Made by a program: the position numbers and the translations under genes. Of a stretch of DNA of 64,000 nt, positions 36,542 through 45,938 are shown piece after piece. Numbering within the stretch: the first letter of the stretch is position 1; each line of letters starts with the position of its first letter. Below the pieces are notes generated by a model, which worked only from the letters and a program-made list of their open reading frames with translations, was not told where the DNA came from and did not search any database. Source of the DNA: Acetobacter cerevisiae (lineage in GTDB: Bacteria; Pseudomonadota; Alphaproteobacteria; Acetobacterales; Acetobacteraceae); contig NZ_LHZA01000156.1 in NCBI RefSeq assembly GCF_001580535.1, forward strand, positions 90,508 through 154,507. The letters are read 5' to 3'.

Positions 36542-39500
36542 TCAGGCAGATTTGGCCAGCTCTTTTTCCGGCAGGCTGAAGCCGATGATACGGGCGTAGT
36601 CTTTCGGCACAATCTGCCAGAAGCGCGGCAGAACATCGTTCCATTTATGCAGCAGATTTGTTGCATAAGGGGAACCGGTTTCTTCCACATGCCGCTCAAC
36701 CAGACGCCGCAGTTCCTCCGCCCAGCGCTCATCCGTCACCCGTGTCCAGAACAGGGACTCCGGATTAACGCGCTTTTCAAAGGTGTTGGTATCATCCAGC
36801 ACAAACGCCATGCCACCGGTAAAGCCTGCACCAAAATTGTCGCCAATTTCGCCCAGCACAACCACGGTGCCGCCGGTCATATATTCACACGCGTTGGACC
36901 CGCAGCCTTCCACCACGGCCACAGCGCCGGAGTTACGCACCGCAAAGCGTTCACCCGCCTGCCCTGAGGCATAGAGTTCGCCCGCCGTCGCGCCATACAG
37001 CACCGTGTTGCCGATAATGGCGTTCTGGTTGCTGACAAGCCGGGAAGACGGAGAAGGCCGCACGGTGATGGTCGCGCCGGACAGACCCTTACCAACATAA
37101 TCGTTGGCATCCCCCAGCACTTCCAGCTTCAGCCCCTGCACGGCAAACGCCCCCAGAGACTGCCCGGCAGACCCGCGCAGACGCACCGTGAGGTGGCCCG
37201 GCGCCAGCGTCGTCATGCCAAACTTCCGCACAATGAGAGAAGACATGCGGGTGCCAATGGCACGCTGCGTGTTCTGCACATTGTAGTGCAGCTGCATTTT
37301 CTCACCGTGGTCGAACAGCGGTTTCGCATCGCTGATCATCTGCGCATCCAGCGTATCCGGAACCTCGTTCCGGCCTTCCAGCGTGCAATAGCGCGCAAAC
37401 GGGCCGGGATCTGCCTGTGACAGCAGGGAGTTGAGGTCCAGATCATCCAGATAATCCGCGCCGCGAGACACCTGACGCAGCAGATCAGTCCGGCCGATCA
37501 CTTCGTTCAGGCTGCGGAAGCCCAGAGACGCCAGAATATTACGCACATCTTCAGCAATGAAGGAGAACAGGTTGATGACTTTCTCCGGCGTGCCTTCAAA
37601 CTTCTTGCGCATCGCCTCATCCTGCGAGCACACGCCCACCGGACAGGTGTTGGAGTGGCACTGGCGCACCATGATGCAGCCCATGGCCACAAGGCTGGCC
37701 GTGCCAATGCCGAACTCTTCCGCACCCAGCATGGCGGCGATCACCACGTCACGCCCGGTCTTGATGCCACCATCCGTGCGCAGCTTTACGCGATGCCGCA
37801 GACGGTTGAGCATCAGCACCTGATGCGCTTCCGCCAGACCCAGTTCCCACGGCAGACCGGCATATTTCACGGAGGTCAGCGGGCTGGCCCCAGTGCCACC
37901 GGAATGGCCGGAAATCAGAATCGCATCGGCTTTTGCCTTCGCCACACCCGCCGCGATGGTGCCAATGCCGGAACGCGCCACCAGTTTGACGGTTACCGTG
38001 GCATCCGGGTTGATCTGCTTCAGGTCATAAATCAGCTGAGCCAGATCTTCGATCGAGTAAATATCATGATGCGGCGGCGGAGAAATAAGAGTCACACCCG
38101 GCGTGGCATGACGCAACTTGGCAATCAGCCCCGTGACCTTAAAGCCCGGCAGCTGCCCGCCTTCACCCGGCTTGGCACCCTGTGCGACCTTGATTTCCAG
38201 CTCACGGCAATCATTCAGATACTGTGCCGTAACACCAAAGCGGCCAGACGCCACCTGCTTGATGGCGGAAGAGGCATTATCGCCATTCGGGCGCGGTTTT
38301 GCACGTTCCGGATCTTCCCCGCCCTCACCGGAATCAGATTTCGCACCAATCCGGTTCATGGCGATGGAGAGCGTCTCATGCGCTTCTGGGCTGAGGGCCC
38401 CCAGAGAAATAGCTGGTGAGATCAGGCGTTTCCGCAACTGCGTAATGCTTTCCACTTCCTCTACCGGAATGGGCGTGCGTCCTTCCCTAAAGTCCAGCAG
38501 ATCCCGCAGCGCCACCGGCGGCTGTGCCCGCACAGCGTCCGCATAACGCTTGTAAATAGTGAAGCTGTCACTCGCCACAGCGGTCTGGAGCATGTGGATC
38601 AGCGTACCATCAAACGCATGCTGCTCGCCCTTGCGGCGCAGTTTGTAAAAACCACCGACAGGGAGGGCAAGAGACGCAGAATCCCATGCTTCCTGATGGA
38701 AGGTCAGCACATTGCGGGCAATACCGGGCAGACCAATACCGGAAATACGGGACGGCATACCGGGGAAGAATTCCGCCGTCAGCGCGCGGGAGAGCCCCAC
38801 CGCCTCAAAGTTACAACCACCACGGTAAGACGCCACGATCGAAATGCCCATTTTGGACATGATCTTGAGCAGGCCTTTATCCACGGCCTTCCGGTAACGC
38901 TCCATGCACTCACGCAGGGAAAGCTTACCAAACAGCCCGCGACGATGGCGGTCCGCAATACATTCCTGCGCCAGATACGGGTTAACCGTAGTCGCCCCGA
39001 CCCCGATGGTCACTGCAATCGAATGCACATCCAGCGTGGTGGACGCCCGCACGTTCAGAGACGTGAAGGTGCGCAGGGAATTGCGGACAAGATGCGTATG
39101 GACTGCCGCTGTCGCCAGAATCATCGGGATATACGCCCGGTCCGGAGACTGGTTTTCATCCGTCAGGAACACATGCGTGCAACCACCACGCACACTTTCC
39201 TCTGCCTCACGCCGGATGCGGGCAATGGCTTCACGCAGACCAGCCTCGCCTTCCTTTGCGGGGAAGGAGCAGTCAATCAGGCAGCCGGAGGTGCCGCAGA
39301 AATTACGCAGCGCTTCATATTCACCCGATGTCAGAACCGGGCTGGGCAGTTGCAGCATTTCGCACTGCTCTGCGGACTGATCCAGAATATTCCCAAGATT
39401 TCCCAGACGTGTCGCAAGACTCATCACGCGGGATTCCCGCAGGGAATCAATTGGCGGGTTGGTCACCTGACTGAAGCCCTGCCGGAAATAATGTGACAGA

Positions 39501-41098
39501 CCACGGAAACGCGGAGACAGCACCGCCAGAGGCGTATCATCACCCATGGAGCCAATGGCTTCTGTCCCGTTTTCCACCATCGGGTGCAGGATGGCTTCCA
39601 GCTCTTCCAGCGTGGTGCCCACAGCCAGCTGACGGCGACGCAGTTCATCACCCTGATAGAGAACCGGCTCTTTTACATCTGAGCGGACAATACAGCCAAT
39701 TTTCTGAATACCACCGACCCATGAGGAGAAGTCCTGACGGGAGGCCAGCAGATCCAGCAGTTCTTCATTGCCGTAAAGACGTGCTTCCTGCAGATCGACA
39801 CCGATCACATCGCCCGGGCCAAGCCGCCCGCGTTTGGCAACATTGCTTTCAGGCACACGTACCATGCCGGTTTCAGACCCGACAATCAGAAGATTATCGT
39901 CTGTTACCGTATAGCGCAGCGGGCGCAGGCCGGAGCGATCCAGACCGGCAATCACCCAGCGGCCATCCGTGGCGCACAGGGCTGCCGGGCCGTCCCACGG
40001 TTCCATCACCGCATTGCAATAAGCAAACATGTCGCGGTGAGACTGCTTCATCAGAGAATTCCCGCCCACGCTGGCAGGAATCATCAGCGCCTTGGCCGCA
40101 GGCGCATCACGCCCGGCAAAGGTCAGCAGTTCAAACACGTTGTCCAGCGTCGCTGTATCGGACCCACCCGCCTGCACCAGCGGTTTGATGTCCTTCATCC
40201 ACGGGTCCAGATCCGGATGAGACAGCCGCGTTTCGTGGCTTTTCATCCAGTTGATGTTGCCTGAAATGGTGTTGATTTCACCATTATGGGCCAGACGACG
40301 GAACGGCTGCGCCAGCTTCCATGTGGGGAAGGTGTTGGTGGAATAACGCTGATGATAAATGGCAAAGCGGCTGACAAAGCGCTCATCCAGCAGATCCGGA
40401 TAGAACTCGGTCAGATGCTCAGCCAGGAACATGCCTTTATAGATGATCGAACGGCAGGACAGAGAGCAGATATACAGATCCACCTGTGCTGCAATCGCCG
40501 CTTTTTCAATCCGCCGACGGATAACATACAGATCCCGCTCAAACGCCTCTTCTGCCGTGCCCGGCAGGTTGCGGATCATGATCTGTTCAATTTCCGGTCG
40601 TGTCGCGTTGGCTTTTTCACCAATACAGGCCGTATCAATCGGCACCTGACGCCAGCCGTAAATGCCGTAGCCGAAGGCCAGAATTTCCGTCTCGATAATC
40701 TGGCGGCACTGTTCCTGCGCGACCAGATCCGTCTTGGGCAGAAACACCTGCCCGACGGCGATGATCGCACCCTCTACCGGCTGGTCACCCGTGCTGGTGA
40801 TTGCATCCGCAAAGAAATTCTGCGGGATTTCCACATGGATACCGGCACCGTCACCGGTTTTTCCATCAGCATCCACCGCACCGCGATGCCAGATGGCTTT
40901 CAGGGCTGCAATACCGGCTTCCACCACGTCACGACGCTGCTTGCCGTCCAGCGCTGCAACCAGACCAACGCCACAGGAATCCCGTTCATCAGCCGGGTCA
41001 TACAGGCCGTCCAGAGCGGCAACATTGTTGTCCCACGCTTCAAAAAACTCTTTGGCGCTTTCACCATGCGTGGTGTCAGGATGCTTCTGCATACCCAT
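36542..41098 (-). CDS. gltB: Glutamate synthase (NADPH) large subunit
   Basis: 1518-residue alpha subunit of GOGAT, making two glutamates from glutamine and 2-oxoglutarate. A short propeptide is followed by 'DERDSCGVGLVAALDG', where C42 becomes the N-terminal nucleophile of the glutaminase domain. The FMN/2-oxoglutarate domain contains 'LISGHSGGTGASPLTSVKYAG', and 'CIMVRQCHSNTCPVGVCSQD' carries the 3Fe-4S cysteines. The C-terminal GXGXG beta-helix includes 'GNTVLYGATAGELYASGQAG'. It overlaps gltD by one base (TAATG) and is downstream of it. The length is the usual one. Confidence 0.98.
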   Translation of the reverse strand: MGMQKHPDTTHGESAKEFFEAWDNNVAALDGLYDPADERDSCGVGLVAALDGKQRRDVVEAGIAALKAIWHRGAVDADGKTGDGAGIHVEIPQNFFADAITSTGDQPVEGAIIAVGQVFLPKTDLVAQEQCRQIIETEILAFGYGIYGWRQVPIDTACIGEKANATRPEIEQIMIRNLPGTAEEAFERDLYVIRRRIEKAAIAAQVDLYICSLSCRSIIYKGMFLAEHLTEFYPDLLDERFVSRFAIYHQRYSTNTFPTWKLAQPFRRLAHNGEINTISGNINWMKSHETRLSHPDLDPWMKDIKPLVQAGGSDTATLDNVFELLTFAGRDAPAAKALMIPASVGGNSLMKQSHRDMFAYCNAVMEPWDGPAALCATDGRWVIAGLDRSGLRPLRYTVTDDNLLIVGSETGMVRVPESNVAKRGRLGPGDVIGVDLQEARLYGNEELLDLLASRQDFSSWVGGIQKIGCIVRSDVKEPVLYQGDELRRRQLAVGTTLEELEAILHPMVENGTEAIGSMGDDTPLAVLSPRFRGLSHYFRQGFSQVTNPPIDSLRESRVMSLATRLGNLGNILDQSAEQCEMLQLPSPVLTSGEYEALRNFCGTSGCLIDCSFPAKEGEAGLREAIARIRREAEESVRGGCTHVFLTDENQSPDRAYIPMILATAAVHTHLVRNSLRTFTSLNVRASTTLDVHSIAVTIGVGATTVNPYLAQECIADRHRRGLFGKLSLRECMERYRKAVDKGLLKIMSKMGISIVASYRGGCNFEAVGLSRALTAEFFPGMPSRISGIGLPGIARNVLTFHQEAWDSASLALPVGGFYKLRRKGEQHAFDGTLIHMLQTAVASDSFTIYKRYADAVRAQPPVALRDLLDFREGRTPIPVEEVESITQLRKRLISPAISLGALSPEAHETLSIAMNRIGAKSDSGEGGEDPERAKPRPNGDNASSAIKQVASGRFGVTAQYLNDCRELEIKVAQGAKPGEGGQLPGFKVTGLIAKLRHATPGVTLISPPPHHDIYSIEDLAQLIYDLKQINPDATVTVKLVARSGIGTIAAGVAKAKADAILISGHSGGTGASPLTSVKYAGLPWELGLAEAHQVLMLNRLRHRVKLRTDGGIKTGRDVVIAAMLGAEEFGIGTASLVAMGCIMVRQCHSNTCPVGVCSQDEAMRKKFEGTPEKVINLFSFIAEDVRNILASLGFRSLNEVIGRTDLLRQVSRGADYLDDLDLNSLLSQADPGPFARYCTLEGRNEVPDTLDAQMISDAKPLFDHGEKMQLHYNVQNTQRAIGTRMSSLIVRKFGMTTLAPGHLTVRLRGSAGQSLGAFAVQGLKLEVLGDANDYVGKGLSGATITVRPSPSSRLVSNQNAIIGNTVLYGATAGELYASGQAGERFAVRNSGAVAVVEGCGSNACEYMTGGTVVVLGEIGDNFGAGFTGGMAFVLDDTNTFEKRVNPESLFWTRVTDERWAEELRRLVERHVEETGSPYATNLLHKWNDVLPRFWQIVPKDYARIIGFSLPEKELAKSA

Positions 41099-42546
41099 TA
41101 TCCCTGCTCCGCTACGGCCTGCGCCGTTGCGTGTGTTTCAATCCATTGATGAATGCGTTCCGCCGCATCCCGACCATCGCGAATAGCCCACACCACCAGA
41201 CTGGCCCCGCGCACAATATCGCCTGCGGCAAACACACCCGGCAGAGTGGTCATGAAGCTATCATGCCCCACCTTGAGCGTGCCCCAGCGGGAAACAGCAA
41301 GGTCCGGCTGACCCCACAGCTGCGGCAGCGGTTCCGGGTCAAACCCCAGAGCGGCAATCACCAGATCCGCGTCCAGCGTGAAGGAACTTCCTTCCAGCGG
41401 TTCGACCGACTGGCGGCCCGTGGCATCCGGGAGACCCAGCTTCATGCGGGTGGCGCGTACGCCCGTCACATGGTCATCACCCAGAAACGCTTCCGGCGCG
41501 GACAGCCAGACAAATTCAACGCCTTCTTCTTCCGCGTTTTTCACTTCCCGCGCGGACCCCGGCATGTTGGCCTTGTCACGCCGATACAGACATTTAACGG
41601 ATTTGGCCCCCTGACGAATGGCCGTGCGCACACAGTCCATGGCGGTATCGCCACCGCCCAGCACCACGACATTCTTGCCTTTAGCATCCAGCGCCTGCGC
41701 ATCGTCCGGCAGTGTATCGCCCAGAGAACGACGGTTAGAGGCGGTCAGATAATCCAGAGCGCGTTCAATGCCTGCCAGTCCGGCACCGGGGCCACCAATC
41801 TCACGGGATTTGTAAACACCGGTGGCGATCAGAACGGCCTGATGGCGGCTGCGCAGTTCTGCAAAGGACAGATCACCCTCGCCGCTACCAACGCCCTGCC
41901 CCAGATGAAACGTCACGCCGCTTTCTTCCAGCAGAGCATGACGGCGCGCGACGATCTCTTTTTCCAGCTTAAAACCAGGGATACCGTAAACCATCAGGCC
42001 GCCCACGCGGTCATACCGGTCATACACATGCACCTGATAGCCTGAGGCCCGCAGGCGCTCAGCGGCAGCCAGCCCCGCAGGACCAGCGCCGACAATCCCG
42101 ACGGATTCCGTCCGTTCCCGCACAGGGCGTGTGGGTTTGACCCAGTTATTCTCAAAGGCCGTATCGGTAATATACCGCTCGACCGCACCAATGGTAACGC
42201 TCTCAAATCCCGGCTCAATGACACAGTTGCCTTCACACAGACGGTCCTGCGGGCAGATGCGGCCACAAATTTCCGGGAATGTGTTGGTCGCGGAAGAGAC
42301 CTCATAGGCTTCTTCCAGCCGCCCTTCCGCCGTCAGCATCAGCCAGTCGGGGATATTGTTTCCCAACGGGCAATGCACGGAACAGAACGGCACGCCACAC
42401 TGAGAACACCGACTGGCCTGCTCACCTGCAGCAGCGGGAGAGAACTCCTCATAAATCTCCGCAAAATCCGCCCGTCGCGCCTGCGCTGTGCGCTTATCAG
42501 GCTGCTTTTGAGCGACAGAGACAAATTTCAGCATGGGTGTGGTCAT
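41098..42546 (-). CDS. gltD: Glutamate synthase small subunit (FAD/NADPH)
   Basis: 482-residue beta subunit that passes electrons from NADPH to the large subunit. The N-terminal Fe-S region has 'CSQCGVPFCSVHCPLGN' and 'CPQDRLCEGNCVIEPG'. The FAD-binding 'GIVGAGPAGLAAAERL' and the NADPH-binding 'VVVLGGGDTAMDCVR' follow. The C-terminal 'GVFAAGDIVRGASLVVWAI' closes the FAD fold. The ATG at 42546 is chosen, with GGGGAA upstream; the frame opens to 42594 without a signal. It is first in the gltD-gltB operon, preceded by about 150 bases of AT-rich sequence likely to hold the promoter. Confidence 0.97.
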   Translation of the reverse strand: MTTPMLKFVSVAQKQPDKRTAQARRADFAEIYEEFSPAAAGEQASRCSQCGVPFCSVHCPLGNNIPDWLMLTAEGRLEEAYEVSSATNTFPEICGRICPQDRLCEGNCVIEPGFESVTIGAVERYITDTAFENNWVKPTRPVRERTESVGIVGAGPAGLAAAERLRASGYQVHVYDRYDRVGGLMVYGIPGFKLEKEIVARRHALLEESGVTFHLGQGVGSGEGDLSFAELRSRHQAVLIATGVYKSREIGGPGAGLAGIERALDYLTASNRRSLGDTLPDDAQALDAKGKNVVVLGGGDTAMDCVRTAIRQGAKSVKCLYRRDKANMPGSAREVKNAEEEGVEFVWLSAPEAFLGDDHVTGVRATRMKLGLPDATGRQSVEPLEGSSFTLDADLVIAALGFDPEPLPQLWGQPDLAVSRWGTLKVGHDSFMTTLPGVFAAGDIVRGASLVVWAIRDGRDAAERIHQWIETHATAQAVAEQG

Positions 42547-42741
42547 AAGGCGTTCCCCGGAGACGGGGCGCGCGTCAGACAGACCTCGCCCCAAACAAGC
42601 AGGACTGAGGTAGCGCCTTACGCGCCATCCTGAAAAGACAGCATTACTGTCCTTTCTTTATTTTTCCTGTTTTTGAAAGAGATTTATCCTCAAAAACCAT
42701 TTTATATAGGTTTCATATCGGACCTTTTTATCTCTAACCCC

Positions 42742-43695
42742 TTATTCTACAAGGCGAACCCCTGAACGGCCGCCACCCGCCCGATAACGGGTCAGATAAA
42801 ACGGCACGATGGCCTCTATGCTCTGCGGAGTCAGCCCGAGCTTTTCAAAACCCGACTGACCGGGCGGCACAACATTGTCCCGAGAGAGCATCAGCAACTG
42901 GTCACGCGTCAGGATATGTCCCGGCAAACGCTCGAAAATCGCTGCCTGAATGCGCGCCAGAGCCGGCGGCACCACGTAAAGCGCACGAGAGCGCTGCGTA
43001 GTCCGCAAAACCCACTGATAAATCTGCTTCATGGTCAGGATATCCGGTCCGCCAAGTTCCCACACCTGCCCTGCCAGCGAGGGATCTTCCGCCAGTCGCG
43101 CCACAACCTGCGCCACATCCCCTACATACACAGGCTGAAGGCGCGCATTGGCACCATAAACAGGCAGAACCGGCAAATACCGCGCCAGCGTGGCAAACAT
43201 ATTAAAGAATTGATCCTCCGGCCCGAAGATAACGGACGGCCTGACAATGGAAGCCTGCGGCACAGCGGCCCGGACAGCATCTTCCCCCGCGGCCCGACTC
43301 CGCCCGTAAGCAGACGGTGCTGAATGAGACGCTCCCAAAGCGGACATCTGCACAAACGCTGGCACGCCAGCCTGTGCGGACAGACGCGCTACCCGACCTG
43401 CCCCCTCAACATTCACGGCCTCAAGCCCCTGCCCGGATGCATCTCCCAGCACCGCGGCCAGATTGATCACAACAGACGCGCCCTCGACCACACAGGATAC
43501 TGAGGCATCATCCAGCACCGAGGCATAGAAAGGCGCAATTTGCCCCAGCCTTCCCAAAACTCGCAGGGATGCGGCTTTATCCGGCCTGCGGCAGGCAATA
43601 CGTACGGTGTATCCGGCTTCAGCCAGACGCTGGACAACATACCGCCCCACAAAGCCACCACCGCCAAACACTGTCGCAATCTTCTGCTCACTCAT
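42742..43695 (-). CDS. NAD(P)-dependent epimerase/dehydrogenase, NDUFA9-like
   Basis: 317-residue extended short-chain dehydrogenase. The nucleotide motif is 'VFGGGGFVGRYVVQRLA', and 'YGRSRAAGEDAVR' carries the YxxxK-like region of this group, which is weakened here (S in place of the lysine). In Alphaproteobacteria such proteins resemble the complex I accessory subunit NDUFA9, and a role at complex I or quinone metabolism is one possibility. It is not followed by nuo genes here. The ATG at 43695 fits the family start; an open frame to 43929 has no ribosome site. Confidence 0.85.
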   Translation of the reverse strand: MSEQKIATVFGGGGFVGRYVVQRLAEAGYTVRIACRRPDKAASLRVLGRLGQIAPFYASVLDDASVSCVVEGASVVINLAAVLGDASGQGLEAVNVEGAGRVARLSAQAGVPAFVQMSALGASHSAPSAYGRSRAAGEDAVRAAVPQASIVRPSVIFGPEDQFFNMFATLARYLPVLPVYGANARLQPVYVGDVAQVVARLAEDPSLAGQVWELGGPDILTMKQIYQWVLRTTQRSRALYVVPPALARIQAAIFERLPGHILTRDQLLMLSRDNVVPPGQSGFEKLGLTPQSIEAIVPFYLTRYRAGGGRSGVRLVE

Positions 43696-43937
43696 GGTGT
43701 TCTTTCCACTCCTGTCTGCTCTGGCCTGCCTTCTGGGATAGCCTGCGCATAGTCTACGCTTCTTTTTGGAACGCCCGGTGAGCACAAATGGTTCAGCATC
43801 CTCCCAGTTCACCCGCCTCGCCCCAAGAACACAGGCAACACACCATGAAAAACTGCTGTTTTTTAGGGAATTTGGAGAGGCGGCTGGACGCCAAATAACA
43901 AAAAGAAACAAATCCTGAGAAAAATGCATTTTTTCCG
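43696..43937. other. Intergenic segment upstream of tRNA-Leu
   Basis: About 240 bases with no convincing gene. Open frames here are extensions or shadows of the minus-strand dehydrogenase gene. Confidence 0.5.
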
Positions 43938-43966
43938 TTGACGGGGGTACGGGGTCGAGCTAAATA
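43938..43966 (+). promoter_or_regulatory. Sigma-70-type promoter of tRNA-Leu
   Basis: TTGACG (43938-43943) and TAAATA (43961-43966) are separated by exactly 17 bases. The predicted start of transcription is about 30 bases before the tRNA, as expected for a tRNA promoter. Confidence 0.75.
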
Positions 43967-44003
43967 CCCCTTCACCAGCCGGGGTGACCCGGTTGTCATC
44001 TGA

Positions 44004-44090
44004 GCCCAGATGGCGGAATTGGTAGACGCGCAGGTTTCAGGTATCTGTGGCCGCAAGGTCGTGGAAGTTCGAGTCTTCTTCTGGGCACCA
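44004..44090 (+). tRNA. tRNA-Leu (anticodon CAG)
   Basis: 87-base class II tRNA. The acceptor GCCCAGA pairs with TCTGGGC, the anticodon stem CAGGT with ATCTG around a loop with CAG, a long variable arm is present, the T arm has TTCGAGT, and the CCA end is encoded. Terminator and promoter are both present, so it is a single-gene unit. Its 3' side adjoins the accessory region with a phage-like lysis cassette. Confidence 0.95.
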
Positions 44091-44120
44091 AAAAAAACCG
44101 CAGTTCGCTGCGGTTTTTTT
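44091..44120 (+). terminator. Terminator of tRNA-Leu
   Basis: AAAAAAACCGCAG (44091-44103), loop TTCG, and CTGCGGTTTTTTT (44108-44120) form a 13-bp stem ending in a T run directly after the CCA. Confidence 0.95.
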
Positions 44121-44364
44121 GTATCTACTACTCTTCATCCCCTTATGCTTTTTACATGAAGGGGGGGGATGAGAGTGAATCTCCCCCATTGTTCCCATTC
44201 TCAGCATGCAAATCCGCCCGAGACGCTGCGTAGTTTTTCAGCTTGTGCTTATGCCGCTCGCTTCTGAACCATTCTCTTAGCCACATCACCTGCTTCGTGA
44301 TGCGCGGGCTGTAAGAGGCGCACACCTGATTGCCACCCCCTACCGCCTTTTGCCGAAAGCTCTC

Positions 44365-44424
44365 TGCACTTATCCCCAGAATCTGAGGATGCCTGCGGGG
44401 GTAAGCCTGTGGATAACGGGTACA
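44365..44424. repeat. 60-bp dispersed repeat with inverted DnaA boxes, copy 1
   Basis: This segment matches 62863-62922 at 53 of 60 positions. It contains TTATCCCCA at 44370-44378 and TGTGGATAA at 44408-44416, the latter being the exact complement of the DnaA consensus TTATCCACA. The two boxes face each other with 29 bases between. The core includes a run of five G. Confidence 0.85.
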
Positions 44425-44505
44425 TCTTTCCGGGATTATGTCAGAATTTCTAACACCCTGATATTCCATGACTTTCGATAACCTGAGATTGAAAGCTTCC
44501 AGAAT

Positions 44506-44558
44506 CAAAAAAAGAAGCCCGGCTCCCCCTGCATCAGCAGAAAGAACCGGGCTTCTTT
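44506..44558 (-). terminator. Terminator after the 41-residue membrane peptide
   Basis: AAAGAAGCCCGG (44511-44522) pairs perfectly with CCGGGCTTCTTT (44547-44558); on the minus strand it is followed by a run of T. It ends the transcript of the 44581-44706 gene. Confidence 0.88.
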
Positions 44559-44580
44559 GAAAGAACATGATTATCAGAAA

Positions 44581-44706
44581 TTATCTGGGCTTTTTGAGCT
44601 GCCGGAACAGCATAATCAGAAAACCCGCCACAGCCGCACTCACAGCAACAATGATGCGGGCCACCGGTTTCTGACGAGCTTTGAAATCTTCAGACAGTTT
44701 TTCCAT
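44581..44706 (-). CDS. 41-residue single-pass membrane peptide
   Basis: Starts at the ATG at 44706 ('MEKLSEDFKARQKPVARI') behind a full AAGGAGG with an 8-base spacer. A charged N-terminal segment is followed by one hydrophobic helix ('IIVAVSAAVAGFLIMLF') and a basic tail. A strong ribosome site and an immediate terminator make it a credible gene. The frame upstream to 44826 is not needed. It may be a phage-type lysis accessory peptide or a small host membrane protein; it resembles no named family that I know. Confidence 0.65.
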   Translation of the reverse strand: MEKLSEDFKARQKPVARIIVAVSAAVAGFLIMLFRQLKKPR

Positions 44707-44965
44707 GGAAGTATCCTCCTTACCTAAGATACAAACGTTTGGCAGGAGACCCTGTTCCCGCACTGGCACCGCCACAAGCCAATCAATCTTGTCTTTTCTC
44801 GTATACCCGATGGCCATACGCAGCAATCATTGACCAACAGGCACCGTAAGCTTCCTTGCGCAGACCGATCCTGACTTCCACAAGCCCTTATTGCCCGACA
44901 AAGCCTGCTACCTATTGAGGGCATATTTGCGGCGAGTCAGAAGGCTACATCAGTAACTTTATCAA

Positions 44966-45079
44966 TCAACCAAACAAATCATTCTGACGCTTTTTCCAGG
45001 ACAGGAAGGCGGCGAGGCCTGATCCCAGCACCACAGTGCTCAGGCTGCCTAAGATCAGGCCACACTCAAAGCTCGTCAC
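44966..45079 (-). CDS. 37-residue membrane peptide, last gene of lysis-like cassette
   Basis: A GTG at 45079 overlaps the stop of the preceding lipoprotein gene in a GTGA arrangement, the same type of junction found throughout this cassette. The product begins 'VTSFECGLILGSLSTVVLG', has one hydrophobic helix and ends with 'WKKRQNDLFG'. Small single-pass peptides with a charged tail are common in phage lysis modules, but the function is not shown by sequence. Confidence 0.55.
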   Translation of the reverse strand: MTSFECGLILGSLSTVVLGSGLAAFLSWKKRQNDLFG

Positions 45080-45624
45080 TGCACCGCCAGCACGGAAAGT
45101 GCTGTTGCCTCCTGCTCGTCTGTAACGCTTGGCAGGCTGATACCCAGAACCCCCTCAAACGCATCAATCACGGTCCGAAGTGCGTTAAAGGTGATGATCG
45201 CTGTATTGATCACGCTGTTGGTCACAGTCTGCTGAGCTGCGACCAACCCGGCACGGATTGCCACGGCAACATTATTGAGGTCCACCAGCAACGTATCAAT
45301 GCGCGTTTTGGCATTCGTGCTGTCGTAGCTGACTGTCAGGCTACCATTCGTCTCGCTCGCCAACGCAGAGAGTGCGGTAGACAAAGCGCCTTCCGCAGCC
45401 TCAATAACGGCCACAGCCGGAGCCCCCATAGCAGTGGATACGGCCGTGATGCTGAGAATAGTTGTGACAGCATTGATACCTGCCTGCGCGTAGGCCTTAA
45501 CTTTGGTCGTATTCAGCGTAAGCGTGGTCGTTTTTCCACTTGTCGTAACCGTGCAAGCAGTGAGCGTCCCGGCCGCAGCCACGAGGGTGGCGGAGCACAG
45601 GAAAGTGCGACGAGACTGGATCAT
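45076..45624 (-). CDS. Lipoprotein with twin-arginine-like signal in the lysis-like cassette
   Basis: 182 residues. The N-terminus 'IQSRRTFLCSATLVAAAG' has a pair of arginines and hydrophobic stretch, ending in a lipobox 'LTAC' near residue 24. The mature part is rich in Ala, Val and Thr with two long hydrophobic-amphipathic helices ('AYAQAGINAVTTILSITAVSTAMGA' broken in two). Its start overlaps the holin-like gene's stop by ATGA. In phages an outer-membrane lipoprotein in this place would be an o-spanin, but this one is longer than usual and has no proline-rich linker. Function unknown. Confidence 0.65.
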   Translation of the reverse strand: MIQSRRTFLCSATLVAAAGTLTACTVTTSGKTTTLTLNTTKVKAYAQAGINAVTTILSITAVSTAMGAPAVAVIEAAEGALSTALSALASETNGSLTVSYDSTNAKTRIDTLLVDLNNVAVAIRAGLVAAQQTVTNSVINTAIITFNALRTVIDAFEGVLGISLPSVTDEQEATALSVLAVQ

Positions 45625-45938
45625 GATTGTTTGTCCTGCACAGTGGATGAGGCTTGCGCAGCCAAACTCTGAGATGTATCGACCCGCGCCCCGATGTGAT
45701 TGACGGCCCAGCCGATGTTTAGGCCTATGGCGGAAACGACCTGATAGGGGATCGTCCATTTGCTGCCGGCTTGCGGGGGCTGGATTGCTGCGGTCACACC
45801 GCCACAAATGATGATCACCCCGGAGATGACCGAACTCCACGGTTCCGGGATTGCTGAAAACAAAAGGGGCACCACCGTAGTGATGCCCCCAATCTTGGCC
45901 GCATTAACCGCAAAAGCGTTTTTCGTGGAGTCTGTCAC
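45621..45938 (-). CDS. Holin-like membrane protein
   Basis: 105 residues starting with a GTG at 45938 behind GGAGG with a 6-base spacer. Two to three hydrophobic segments are visible ('IGGITTVVPLLFSAIPEPW', 'VISGVIIICGGVTAAI', 'VVSAIGLNIGWAVN'). Size, helices and position directly after the cell-wall hydrolase fit a phage holin. Both ends overlap their neighbours by 4 bases. It could instead be another small membrane protein; the assignment rests on context. Confidence 0.65.
   Translation of the reverse strand: MTDSTKNAFAVNAAKIGGITTVVPLLFSAIPEPWSSVISGVIIICGGVTAAIQPPQAGSKWTIPYQVVSAIGLNIGWAVNHIGARVDTSQSLAAQASSTVQDKQS

Larger units (their letters stand above)
44121..44580. other. Non-coding accessory segment with DnaA-box element
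   Basis: 460 bases with no accepted gene. It holds a poly-G run near 44161-44167, the DnaA-box element (44365-44424), a further box-like TTTCGATAA at 44473-44481, and a strong minus-strand terminator (44506-44558). An open frame of 138 codons on the minus strand (44152-44568) begins inside the terminator and was rejected. Confidence 0.5.

Noticed and set aside
44152..44568. 138-codon minus-strand open frame
   Set aside because: It begins inside a strong terminator hairpin, has no ribosome site, and covers the DnaA-box repeat, whose copy at 62863-62922 is not in an equivalent frame.
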